From contig NZ_JAHZMP010000009.1 of assembly GCF_020748465.1 (NCBI RefSeq), positions 1 to 64,000 of the forward strand: 64,000 nt of DNA. Direction: 5' to 3'. The position numbers and the translations under genes were made by a program. The notes under the pieces are model-generated. The model was given only the letters and a program-made list of their open reading frames with translations. It made no database searches and had not been told where the DNA came from. Positions 17,799-25,447 of the stretch are shown here, piece by piece (the stretch's first letter is position 1; each line of letters starts with the position of its first letter). The stretch is from Terrisporobacter mayombei (GTDB lineage Bacteria > Bacillota > Clostridia > Peptostreptococcales > Peptostreptococcaceae).

Positions 17799-17833
17799 AA
17801 ATGCAAGGTGGGGGAATAAATAACCTTGCATTT
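17799..17833 (-). other. Perfect 11-bp hairpin in the htpG 5' leader
   Basis: AAATGCAAGGT (17799-17809) pairs exactly with ACCTTGCATTT (17823-17833) around a loop of five G and AATAAATA. It lies between the predicted start of transcription and the htpG ribosome-binding site, about 55 bases from the ATG. Only a weak T-run follows on the minus strand, so a stability or RNA-thermometer-like role is as likely as attenuation. Confidence 0.6.
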
Positions 17834-17883
17834 TAAGGGCTTTAATTTAATTTTAACACATTTACTATTTACTCCCATTTTAA

Positions 17884-17927
17884 TTATAGAATTTTTTTGT
17901 TAGCACTGTCAAGTGTCGAGTGCTAAA
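17884..17927 (-). promoter_or_regulatory. htpG promoter with CIRCE element (HrcA operator)
   Basis: CIRCE: TTAGCACTG (17901-17909), nine bases, GAGTGCTAA (17919-17927), one mismatch from the 9-9-9 consensus. On the minus strand TTGACA (17913-17908) and TATAAT (17889-17884) are 18 bases apart, so the operator covers the -35 box. Confidence 0.92.
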
Positions 17928-17946
17928 AATGTTAAATTTTTTATTA

Positions 17947-18387
17947 CTAATCAATAGTAATATATTTTATCTCTTTTTCTTTTTTTCCTACCTCTTTAGG
18001 GAATGTAAGCTCCAATATTCCGTTTTTAAAACTTGCTTTTATATCTTCTTCTTTTAAATTTTCTCCTACATAGAAACTTCTTGAACACTTTCCACAATAT
18101 CTTTCTCTTCTTATATAGTTTCCTTTTTCATCTTTATCTTCTTTTGAACTATTCTTTTGTGCTGTTATTGTTAAATATCCATCTTTAAGTTGTGCTTTTA
18201 TATCAGATTTATCATATCCTGGTAAATCCATGTCAAGGATATAGTTATTATCTTTTTCTTGTATATCTGTTTTCATAAGTTTTGTTGTTGACCCACTATT
18301 TGTAAAAAATGGACCTCTGAACATATCATCAAACATATTGTCAAATAAACTAAATCCTAAATTGTTATTCATTGGTACTAATTTCAT
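17947..18387 (-). CDS. Small heat-shock protein, Hsp20/alpha-crystallin family
   Basis: 146-residue holdase chaperone that prevents aggregation of unfolded proteins. The alpha-crystallin domain runs from about residue 38 to the end. Recognisable parts are DMDLPGYDKSDIKAQLKDGYL, written here in part as DLPGYDKSDIKAQL, then YCGKCSRSFYVGE and ASFKNGILELTFPK, the family's signature near the C terminus. AAGGAGG lies eight bases before the ATG. It stands alone between two CIRCE-controlled promoters: its own at 18.5 kb and that of htpG, which lies just downstream of its stop codon. A YCGKC motif inside the domain is a small oddity and could bind metal or be redox-sensitive. Confidence 0.95.
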   Translation of the reverse strand: MKLVPMNNNLGFSLFDNMFDDMFRGPFFTNSGSTTKLMKTDIQEKDNNYILDMDLPGYDKSDIKAQLKDGYLTITAQKNSSKEDKDEKGNYIRRERYCGKCSRSFYVGENLKEEDIKASFKNGILELTFPKEVGKKEKEIKYITID

Positions 18388-18507
18388 AATTAATTCCTCC
18401 TTACATTTATCCTATTACTTTGGTTAAGTAAAAAGATAAGTTTAAATTTTAATATTATTTTTTGTTTATGCACTATGATTTGTTCTTTGTTTGTTTTCTT
18501 ACTTATT

Positions 18508-18549
18508 ATTATAATCATTTTGTTAGCACTGTCAAGCAATGAGTGCTAA
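18508..18549 (-). promoter_or_regulatory. hsp20 promoter with CIRCE element
   Basis: CIRCE: TTAGCACTG (18523-18531), nine bases, GAGTGCTAA (18541-18549). On the minus strand TTGACA (18535-18530) and TATAAT (18513-18508) are 16 bases apart. The operator overlaps the -35 box exactly as at htpG. The leader to the ATG is about 115 bases. Confidence 0.92.
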
Positions 18550-18604
18550 ATTTTTAAATTTTTTTCTACAATAGCTATCATATTAATTACTATCTAGAAA
18601 TATA

Positions 18605-18636
18605 CACAAAAAGCCTACATATGAGCAGGCTTTTAC
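18605..18636. terminator. Terminator-like hairpin
   Basis: AAAAGCCT (18609-18616) pairs with AGGCTTTT (18627-18634). On the minus strand the stem is followed by TTTTTGTG, so it can end transcripts coming from the lipoprotein operon. Confidence 0.7.
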
Positions 18637-18639
18637 TAA

Positions 18640-18777
18640 TAAATTATAAATTAAAATTCATCGTTCATGAAAATTCACAGGGAACATTCGATGACACTTA
18701 TGCTATGATCCTTCGCATTTGCTTATTTTCAATCTATATATACTAATATTTCTCTGTGTATTAGTTAATATTTTTTA
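18640..18777. other. Unassigned intergenic segment with locally raised GC
   Basis: Bases about 18655-18725 are less AT-rich than the surroundings and hold short inverted repeats (TCATCG with CGATGA; the palindrome TTCATGAA). No open reading frame fits. It may be the remnant of a short dispersed element; I cannot tell from this window. Confidence 0.3.
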
Positions 18778-19738
18778 TTATTTTTTAATATATAAATTCT
18801 TAGGTATTACTATACCATTTTTGTTGGCATAATTACAAAGATGATTAATCTCCTCGTTATTTATTTTATATCTATCATAAATAGTACGTTTAGTTATTTC
18901 TTTTCCATTCTTATCAATGCAAATCTCTTCTACTATTATATATGCTGTATTTTTACCTATTTTAAATTTATAATCATTATTCTTGTGTACAATATCTTTT
19001 GTGTTTATAACTGTATCATTACTACTAATTTCTTTTATTTTTATACTTTTTAACTCATCGACAGGCTCAACACTTACTGTATAGGTAAATTTTTCAGTCT
19101 TACTTTTTGAATTGTCATTAGTTGTACTATTACTGCTTGCTGAAGTCGATGATATTCCTTCCTTTTCTCCATCAACATGAATACTACTTCCGTCCCTTAC
19201 AGTATAATATTTTTTACCCTCTTTAATTATAGGATTAAATTGAATGATTCCCTTAAACTTGCTTGTAACATATATTGTAGCTTCAATTTTATTTTCTTCA
19301 GAAGTTGCATTTATATCAGGTTCTGGTACTGTTTCTGTATCTTCTGTAGTAATAATTTCTTTACTATTTTCCTCTGTAATTAACATTTAAACTAAAATGT
19401 ATATTTTGAAATACATTATCACCAACTGCACTTTTTAATTTGTTTTCACCTTTTCCTTCTTTATGCAGAAAAAGTGCATATCCTTTTAAATTTCCAAATT
19501 TATATTTTTCTATATCTTTATCAAATATTTTTTCTCCAAAAGTACCATAATATTTTTTATATTCATCATCAAAAGTAGAATCTTTACCATCTAATTCATA
19601 AGTAATAAATGTTCCACATAAGTTTTCCACTTCTTTATACTGGCTATCCTCTTTTGCTAATTGGCAACCAGATAAATTAATTACACTTCCTATTACTAAT
19701 ACCAAACTTAATATTTTCTTATTGGTTTGAATCCTCAT
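18778..19738 (-). pseudogene. Frameshifted lipoprotein gene
   Basis: The first frame encodes a lipoprotein: a basic start (MRIQTNKK), a hydrophobic signal and lipobox LSGC, then a domain ending FQNIHFSLNV before a premature stop at 19364. The other frame continues at about 19380 with ITEENSKEIITTEDTETV, a long acidic and Ser/Thr-rich region, and DELKSIKIKE...TAYIIVEE...KNGIVIPKNLYI, to 18778. The two parts overlap by 23 bases and make sense as one protein of about 320 residues with a single-base indel in the sequence around AATGTTAATT. I place the start at 19738, nine bases after GGGGG. The function of the intact family is unknown to me. It follows the XRE gene and overlaps its end, so it belongs to that operon. 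Confidence 0.7.
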
Positions 19739-19958
19739 CCTCATTATCCCCCAATTTACCATCAAATTTTAATATGTCCCCTATTTCACAATCTAAATAA
19801 AAACAAATTTTGTTTATAGTTTCAAATCTTACACCTTTGGCCTTTCCACTTCTAAGTATGGAAAGGTTAGCTTCTGTAATGCCTATTATTTTGGCAAGTT
19901 CCTTAGATGTCATTTGTTTTTTCTTCAATACATCTTCTAAGTGTACTTCTATGCCCAT
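19719..19958 (-). CDS. XRE-family helix-turn-helix regulator, YozG-like
   Basis: 79 residues, nearly all of it a Cro/CI helix-turn-helix: KKKQMTSKELAKIIGITEAN, then LSILRSGKAKGVRFETINKI and LDCEIGDILKF. The GKAKGVRFETI patch and the ending are typical of the small YozG-type regulators that travel with DUF2975-like membrane proteins. AAGGAGG lies seven bases before the ATG. It follows the membrane-protein gene by 20 bases and its last 20 bases overlap the lipoprotein gene. It is the natural candidate to bind the twin palindromes in front of this operon; that is inference. Confidence 0.9.
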   Translation of the reverse strand: MGIEVHLEDVLKKKQMTSKELAKIIGITEANLSILRSGKAKGVRFETINKICFYLDCEIGDILKFDGKLGDNEDEDSNQ

Positions 19959-19978
19959 TTCTTGCCTCCTTATTTTAG

Positions 19979-20938
19979 CTAAATAATTGTATTATTATCA
20001 TCGTATAAATCCTTACTTTCTTGAAAATATTTACATAATATTATTCCCACAAAAGCAACTATTAAAGGTATAAATGGCACACTTAAAAACATATTAATAT
20101 CTCTTATAGTAGAAGATAAAAATAACTGCATACCGTTTATTAATAGAGAATATATAACTGATAAATATACGGTTATTTTGCTATATTCATATATTTTCTT
20201 AATGCTTTCTACTACAGTTTCTCCGTATTGATTTTGTCTAAAATCATTAATAAGTTTTATCCCCACAAAAATAACTATCATTGACATTATCATAGGAGCA
20301 ACTGATAAAATATATTTTATTATATAAAATATAAATCCAGATTTATATAACTTGCTTAAAAGATCAAATATTCCAAAATAAAATATTACTATTATATCCG
20401 ATATTAAAAATAAAACTAAAATTATTTGAAGGCCTTTTAAAGCATTTTTATTATTAGTTTTTTCTTGTAATGATAAAGAAGTTAGTGAAATTAGTACAAA
20501 ATAGCTAATTATTATAATATAAAACATCATAGATACACATAGTTTTCCTGCACTTATAAATCCTTCACTACCATATAGATCATTGGGTAATAAGGAGTAA
20601 AGTTCCATGGGATTTATAAACTGGTATATTGCGTAAAATAAATATGTACTTGCACCTATTAATATACAATCTATCTCTTTGTTACTCCCTTTCTTATATT
20701 TGTATAGATAAATTAATGAAGGTATTAAACAAGTTAATATATAGATAAACAAAGCTATAATATTTCCAATTATTGATGAAAGTGATAATTTTCTAAGTCC
20801 ATACCCTATTAAGTCAAATGGATAATACATAATATAAAGGCTACTTTCTGATTTTAAAATAAATATCATTATGAAGCTTAATACCAATGATACTATTGAT
20901 GTTATCACTAGTATTTTTTTCGTTTTCAACATGTTCAT
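19979..20938 (-). CDS. Multi-spanning membrane protein, DUF2975-like partner of the XRE regulator
   Basis: 319 residues with about eight hydrophobic spans (first at residues 9-27, last near 285-302). The end of the chain, FQESKDLYDDNNTII, resembles the conserved tail of DUF2975 membrane proteins (LxxDNDLTI type), whose genes are usually followed, as here, by a small XRE regulator. The N-terminal half, with four further spans, is not part of that family as I know it, so this may be an extended or distinct version. The start ATG (20938) has AGGGGAAGGGG upstream; a second ATG two codons later is possible. It is the first gene of a three-gene operon. Confidence 0.7.
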   Translation of the reverse strand: MNMLKTKKILVITSIVSLVLSFIMIFILKSESSLYIMYYPFDLIGYGLRKLSLSSIIGNIIALFIYILTCLIPSLIYLYKYKKGSNKEIDCILIGASTYLFYAIYQFINPMELYSLLPNDLYGSEGFISAGKLCVSMMFYIIIISYFVLISLTSLSLQEKTNNKNALKGLQIILVLFLISDIIVIFYFGIFDLLSKLYKSGFIFYIIKYILSVAPMIMSMIVIFVGIKLINDFRQNQYGETVVESIKKIYEYSKITVYLSVIYSLLINGMQLFLSSTIRDINMFLSVPFIPLIVAFVGIILCKYFQESKDLYDDNNTII

Positions 20939-20961
20939 AAGTATTTCCCCTTCCCCTAATT

Positions 20962-21022
20962 ATTATTGTAAAACAATAATTATAATATAATAGTATCAGT
21001 ACAATTATTGTTTACCAATAAT
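20962..21022 (-). promoter_or_regulatory. Twin palindromic operators and promoter of the DUF2975/XRE operon
   Basis: Two palindromes share the half-site ATTATTG/CAATAAT: ATTATTGT-AAA-ACAATAAT (20962-20980) and ATTATTG-TTTAC-CAATAAT (21004-21022). Their centres are 42 bases apart, about four helical turns. Between them, on the minus strand, TTGTAC (21005-21000) and an AT-rich -10 region (TAATTA) could form the promoter. The layout suggests cooperative binding or looping by a dimeric repressor. Confidence 0.6.
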
Positions 21023-21048
21023 TTATTATGTAATTTTAAAAATAATAC

Positions 21049-21109
21049 AAAAATGCACATAGAAGATTTTCTCCCATGTGCATCAATTGTATTTTATTTT
21101 AAATAATTT
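21049..21109 (-). repeat. Diverged copy of the purL 3' end and terminator (also terminator of the ABC operon)
   Basis: This 61-base stretch aligns without gaps to 27718-27778, the end of purL plus its terminator, with 50 of 61 positions equal by my count and mostly transitions otherwise. Even the codons N-Y-x-K-stop are recognisable. The hairpin ATGCACAT (21053-21060) with ATGTGCAT (21076-21083) is followed on the minus strand by TTTTTGTATT, so it now terminates the ABC transporter operon. Confidence 0.75.
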
Positions 21110-21139
21110 GATATAAATTCTAAATTTATAATTCGTTAG

Positions 21140-22297
21140 CTATATAGTCTGTTTTTTTCCAAAATATCTTATTAAATATATTACAATTGGTATAAATACA
21201 ACTACTAGACTTATTAATAAAGTTGAATATAATACGGGTGTTCCCAGAATATTATAAGTACTAGGATTTACAAACATACCTTCTATTTTAATAGCTTCTG
21301 CTAAGTTTATTTCCCTAAATACCCTTCCTACTGAATCCATTGGGATGAAATTTCCGAAAAATGCTGGAATATAGTACAAACCTAAACTTAATAATAAAGC
21401 TATCATATTATTTTTTACTAATAATGACATCAACATCGTTACTAAAGAATATAATATTGCACCTATAAAGCTTATACCTAATCCTGTTATATAAAAGTCA
21501 ATAACTCTCATATCGAAAGGTGTATTTCCATAGTATTTAAATAACTCTAAAGGCGTACTCCACCCTCTAAAATCATATAGTAAGGCTCCAATCATATATA
21601 CAACATTTATTATAATAAATATTGTTGCTGTAAATATTAAACCAGTTATCATCTTAGATAAAACTATCTTATTCTTTCCATATTTACAACTTAACATTAT
21701 TTGTGCGCTATTGCTTTGATATTCATCACTAAATATTGCTGCTAATCCTACTGCTATTAGAGTTGTTATCAATGTTGCTATTGCTTTAAAGTCCACAGTT
21801 GACAGCCACCCATGAGAAAAATAAAATTTTGATTCTTGTACATTTTTCACTTTTTCATATATAAAATTAAGATTCTTATATTCATATGTATCTGTTTTAT
21901 TTTCATTTTTTAATTTATTTATTTCATCTTTCATTTCATCTATTGTATAGTATTTGTTATTTATTATATATGTGGGATATGGTGATCTCATTGTATCGTA
22001 CAAATAATTCATATAAATAATTTCTTTTTTAGTAAGTTTTTCTCCCCTGCTTTTCTTTTCTTTTAAATCATTTATAGTATTTTCTGCCTTAATTGCACTT
22101 TCTTCTGTAATAGCCTTTCCATCGTACTCTTTCATAATACTATATACATCATCTATATGATCTACACCTTGATATTTAACATATACACTTTCAGCAACTA
22201 CATTAAAAATTCCAAATAATATAGTTAATAACAAAACTATACGTACTGATTTTTTAGAAAATATTTTATATAACTCAAATTTTATCAAATCTAACAT
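21140..22297 (-). CDS. ABC-2-type transporter permease
   Basis: 385 residues with a first span at about 18-38 (IVLLLTILFGIFNVVAESVY), a long soluble loop rich in Lys and Glu (about 45-165), then five or more spans in the C-terminal two thirds. This topology is typical of ABC-2 permeases of the bacitracin or lantibiotic self-protection type. It lies 12 bases downstream of the ATPase gene and is the last gene of the sigma factor operon. The partner ATPase makes an exporter or a sensor-type complex likely; the substrate is unknown. Confidence 0.85.
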   Translation of the reverse strand: MLDLIKFELYKIFSKKSVRIVLLLTILFGIFNVVAESVYVKYQGVDHIDDVYSIMKEYDGKAITEESAIKAENTINDLKEKKSRGEKLTKKEIIYMNYLYDTMRSPYPTYIINNKYYTIDEMKDEINKLKNENKTDTYEYKNLNFIYEKVKNVQESKFYFSHGWLSTVDFKAIATLITTLIAVGLAAIFSDEYQSNSAQIMLSCKYGKNKIVLSKMITGLIFTATIFIIINVVYMIGALLYDFRGWSTPLELFKYYGNTPFDMRVIDFYITGLGISFIGAILYSLVTMLMSLLVKNNMIALLLSLGLYYIPAFFGNFIPMDSVGRVFREINLAEAIKIEGMFVNPSTYNILGTPVLYSTLLISLVVVFIPIVIYLIRYFGKKQTI

Positions 22298-22309
22298 TTC
22301 AAAATCCCC

Positions 22310-23191
22310 CTATATACTGACACTTTCATTAAAATAATATAAAAATACATCTTCTAAATTTGGCTCTTCTTCTATGTATTTAAATTTATTTATATTAGGT
22401 TTCTTATCTCCAACTACTCTTACGTTAATTCCACTATTATTTCTTATCATACTAGATATTTTAAACTTATTTTCAACCTCTTCTAAATCACATTCATTAA
22501 CACTTATTGTGTACACCTTACCTCTAACAGTATCTAAAATATCCTCTAATGATGATTTTTCAACTAATTTCCCATCTTTCATAACAAGTACTTCATTTGC
22601 TATAAACTCTATATCAGAAACTATATGTGTTGATAGTATTACTATTTTTCCTTTAGATAATTGTGATATTAAGTTTTTAAATCTTATCCTTTCATTTGGA
22701 TCAAGACCTGCCGTAGGTTCATCTAATATAAGTATTTTAGGGTCATTTAAAAGAGCTTGTGCAATTCCTAGTCTTTGCTTCATACCTCCTGAAAACTTTC
22801 CTATTCTTCTTTTTCTATCTTGTTCTAAGTTAACAAATTTTAGAAGTTCATCGACTTTACTTTTTTCAATATTTTTATCAACACCTTTTAATGCTGCTAC
22901 ATAATATAAAAATTTTTCTGCTGTAAAATTTTTATAAAATCCTATATGTTGAGGAACATAACCTATTAAATCTCTATACTCAGCACCTAGCTCACTTTTA
23001 CTTTCTCCATTAACTAAAATATCTCCACTACTGGCACTAGAAACGTCTGCAAGTATTCTCATAAGAGTTGTTTTTCCTGAACCATTTGGTCCAAGTAGAC
23101 CATATATTCCACTATTTAAAGTTACGCTAAATTTATCAACAGCTATTTTATCTTTAAATTCTTTGCTTATATTCTTTATAATAAGTTCCAT
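22310..23191 (-). CDS. ABC transporter ATP-binding protein
   Basis: 293 residues. Walker A GPNGSGKTT (34-42), Q-loop near QHIGF (81-85), signature FSGGMKQR (133-140), Walker B LILDEP (154-159) followed by TAGLDP, and the switch His in LSTHIVSD near 190. About 80 C-terminal residues follow the ATPase core, as in the peptide-resistance exporter class. AGGGGGA precedes the ATG. It works with the downstream permease. It is co-transcribed with an ECF sigma factor and a membrane protein, so it is probably induced by envelope stress. Confidence 0.93.
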   Translation of the reverse strand: MELIIKNISKEFKDKIAVDKFSVTLNSGIYGLLGPNGSGKTTLMRILADVSSASSGDILVNGESKSELGAEYRDLIGYVPQHIGFYKNFTAEKFLYYVAALKGVDKNIEKSKVDELLKFVNLEQDRKRRIGKFSGGMKQRLGIAQALLNDPKILILDEPTAGLDPNERIRFKNLISQLSKGKIVILSTHIVSDIEFIANEVLVMKDGKLVEKSSLEDILDTVRGKVYTISVNECDLEEVENKFKISSMIRNNSGINVRVVGDKKPNINKFKYIEEEPNLEDVFLYYFNESVSI

Positions 23192-23200
23192 AAAATCCCC

Positions 23201-24049
23201 CTAAAAATCAAATGTTCTAGTATCTATACTATTAATACTTTTCTTATAAAATAATTTCATTGATACTAATGTAAATATTACTGATATACCCAAAGTCATA
23301 AATGTATTAATATGAGTTATATCAGCTATTGTTTCATACACGCTAATGCTCATTGCACCTAAAATCCATATTGATATACATAAGGCAATGCTATTTATAC
23401 CTCTGTAGAAAGAAGTGATAATCAAAGATAATGATCCTACTAAGAATATAGGAATTAGCCATATACTAATCATTTTTAGTAAATTTATTTGCGAGTAAGC
23501 ATTATTTAAAATAAGACTCATCATGATGCTTATTAATACTGAAACTACATTTATAATTACTAACCTTGAGAAGACAATTTCTCTTAAAGAATATTTATAG
23601 CTAAGCTCCAACTCCCAAACATTTTCTTCTCTTCCTTTTATTATTTCAAATATACCAATCAAGATTGGTATAGGTGCAATTATAGTTGCACTTAAATATA
23701 TACTTAAATTTAATTTTATCGTAGTTATAGTTCCTACAAGAATTAGTAATAAGGATGCTATAAAATATACTTTACTGATTAAGCTAAACTGAAATTTTAA
23801 TAAGCTTATATTTTCTTTTATTCTATCTACAAGGTGATCCTGTACTTTAACATGTTGCAATTCTTCTTTTGGCATATATGATTTTAATATATCAATTGTT
23901 GAATCTATTTTTTCTTCATCAACCTTACTTACTACATAACTATCCAGAAAATCTTCTATATCTATTAAATCTGCTTCCAATAATTCTTCAAATTGTTCAT
24001 CTTCTATATTTTCACATCTTAGGCTGTGAATATTTAGATTTTTCTTCAC
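23201..24049 (-). CDS. Membrane protein of the ECF sigma operon, possible anti-sigma factor
   Basis: 282 residues. The first 95 or so are soluble and acidic (ENIEDEQFEELLEADLIDIE), and six hydrophobic spans follow (about 96 to 265). A soluble cytoplasmic head on a membrane domain, encoded directly after an ECF sigma factor, suggests an anti-sigma role, though the zinc-type HxxxCxxC motif is missing. I chose GTG at 24049 because GGAGGTG is seven bases upstream; an ATG at 24091 lies farther inside the sigma gene without a site. With this start the gene overlaps the sigma gene by 38 bases, so translation is coupled. Alternatively it is a regulatory subunit of the ABC transporter. Confidence 0.7.
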   Translation of the reverse strand: MKKNLNIHSLRCENIEDEQFEELLEADLIDIEDFLDSYVVSKVDEEKIDSTIDILKSYMPKEELQHVKVQDHLVDRIKENISLLKFQFSLISKVYFIASLLLILVGTITTIKLNLSIYLSATIIAPIPILIGIFEIIKGREENVWELELSYKYSLREIVFSRLVIINVVSVLISIMMSLILNNAYSQINLLKMISIWLIPIFLVGSLSLIITSFYRGINSIALCISIWILGAMSISVYETIADITHINTFMTLGISVIFTLVSMKLFYKKSINSIDTRTFDF

Positions 24050-24596
24050 ATATATCACCTCCAAGTAATTTTTTAAGGTTTTTGATTCCATTGTAAAGCC
24101 TTGATTTTATTGTGTTTTCATTGTCTCCAGTTATAGTGCTTATCTCTTTTATTTTTAAATCATTATAGTACTTTAATAAAATAGCTTCTCTCTGAAGTTT
24201 TGGTAAATTTTCAACAGCTTCCTTTATTTTTATTGCTTCTTCTCTTTTATAAATTATATCGATTACATTGGATTTATCTTCTATTTGATGATTTTCTATA
24301 TCACAAATTTCACTTCTTTGTATATATGTTTTACTTTTAAAATAATCTTTTGTCGTGTTTACTGCTATTTTTAATAACCAGTTTTTAAATTTACCACTAT
24401 CTAAATTATATTTATCTATGTTTTTCATCATTTTTATAAATACTTCTTGAGTTATATCATAGGATGTATTGTAATCATTTGTGGTCCTGTATATATAGCT
24501 ATGTACAAGGTCATAATTTCTCTTAACTAGTATTTCCATAGCACTTTCATTGCCTTTTAATATCTCTTTTATTAATTTTTCATCTGTCTGAGCCAA
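24012..24596 (-). CDS. ECF-type RNA polymerase sigma factor
   Basis: 194 residues. Region 2 includes YDITQEVFIKMMKNIDKYN (about 44-62) and region 4 LPKLQREAILLKYYNDLKIKE (written in part) and the recognition helix ENTIKSRLYNGIKNL. Sigma region 3 is absent, as expected for group 4. It starts at TTG with AAAGGAGG eight bases upstream. It heads the operon sigma-membrane protein-ATPase-permease, the same arrangement as the Bacillus sigY/yxl group. An ECF-like promoter upstream suggests self-activation in response to an envelope or antimicrobial signal, which is inference. Confidence 0.93.
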   Translation of the reverse strand: MAQTDEKLIKEILKGNESAMEILVKRNYDLVHSYIYRTTNDYNTSYDITQEVFIKMMKNIDKYNLDSGKFKNWLLKIAVNTTKDYFKSKTYIQRSEICDIENHQIEDKSNVIDIIYKREEAIKIKEAVENLPKLQREAILLKYYNDLKIKEISTITGDNENTIKSRLYNGIKNLKKLLGGDICEEKSKYSQPKM

Positions 24597-24618
24597 ATCA
24601 TCATCCTCCTTTCACTTA

Positions 24619-24646
24619 TATAACGAGTTGTATTTATAAAAAGTTT
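24619..24646 (-). promoter_or_regulatory. Candidate ECF-sigma autoregulatory promoter
   Basis: On the minus strand AAAACTT is followed, 17 bases after its AAC, by CGTTAT (24624-24619). The AAC-N17-CGT pattern fits the ECF promoter class (TGAAAC-N16/17-CGTC type). It lies about 25 bases upstream of the sigma factor start. Confidence 0.5.
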
Positions 24647-24735
24647 TATTTTTTCTAAAATATATTTAAATTTCTATTTATTATTTTACTATAACAATAT
24701 TAGAAAAATGTAATATTAAACTTGTATAAAACAAA

Positions 24736-24804
24736 ATAGGAGTTAACCATTATAGGCTAAATACTATTTGTACTTATTCTATAATAGTTAACTTCTTTTT
24801 AATA
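24736..24804. terminator. Long hairpin, probable terminator; rest of the 24.6-24.9 kb gap
   Basis: AGTTAAC-C-ATTATAG (24741-24755) pairs with CTATAAT-A-GTTAACTT (24779-24794). On the minus strand it is followed by CCTATTTTGTTTTA, so it can end the unknown-gene trio. Apart from this and the sigma promoter, bases 24597-24904 contain nothing I recognise. Confidence 0.6.
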
Positions 24805-24904
24805 AAATGTTGATTATAATACAACTGTATTATGTATAATTTTTAATTATTCCTGTATATTTTTAGGTAGTAACAATTTTGTGCCCCCCTTGTATATTTT
24901 AATA

Positions 24905-25414
24905 TTAACATTTAAACACGGTACAGTCGCTTACTCTTAATACATTTTTTCTTCTAAACAACCTACCCGTACTCATTTTTAATTTATCACCTTTTTTTAA
25001 GTTAAATAAATAATCAAAATCTTCTTCAAATGCAAAATAACATTCAATGATATAATTTCTGCTATTCGTTTTTAAATAAACTAATACTTTACTTTTATGT
25101 ACTATATTAATACTATCTACTTCTCCATTTATCAATATTGGCTTGCGTCTATATAATTTATCTGCAAATAAAAAATCTTCCTCATAAGCATTAATTAACT
25201 CCTCTACTGTTACTTCTATACGTGGTAATTCACATCTATATAGAGTTAATTCATTTCCGATCCTCTCCAGTTGCCCATCCTTAGCTACTATTAAACCACC
25301 TTGATGTAGATTTGATAAGTAGTAATAATTATCTTGTTCAAAATGACAATAAATTGAGTATTTACTATTGTAAGAATAAAATTTAACCGAAGCATACATA
25401 TCTTTTAGTTTCAT
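24905..25414 (-). CDS. Hypothetical protein with OB-fold (tRNA_anti-like) features
   Basis: 169 residues with two similar halves. Each half shows the beta-rich pattern of tRNA_anti-like OB folds: a variable strand, then a hydrophobic strand (INGEVDSINIVHKSKVLVYL), a charged loop and a final LKKGDKLKMS turn. No signal peptide is present. The start has only a weak GAAGAAG site. It is the last of three minus-strand genes of unknown role between the ECF sigma operon and purL. The OB-fold call is from pattern only. Confidence 0.6.
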   Translation of the reverse strand: MKLKDMYASVKFYSYNSKYSIYCHFEQDNYYYLSNLHQGGLIVAKDGQLERIGNELTLYRCELPRIEVTVEELINAYEEDFLFADKLYRRKPILINGEVDSINIVHKSKVLVYLKTNSRNYIIECYFAFEEDFDYLFNLKKGDKLKMSTGRLFRRKNVLRVSDCTVFKC

Positions 25415-25447
25415 AACTTCTTCAATATAACCAGTAAGGTTGATACC

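Noticed and set aside
17745..17831. Longer N terminus for HtpG
   Set aside because: The extra codons cover the leader hairpin, lack a ribosome-binding site and match no Hsp90 N terminus.
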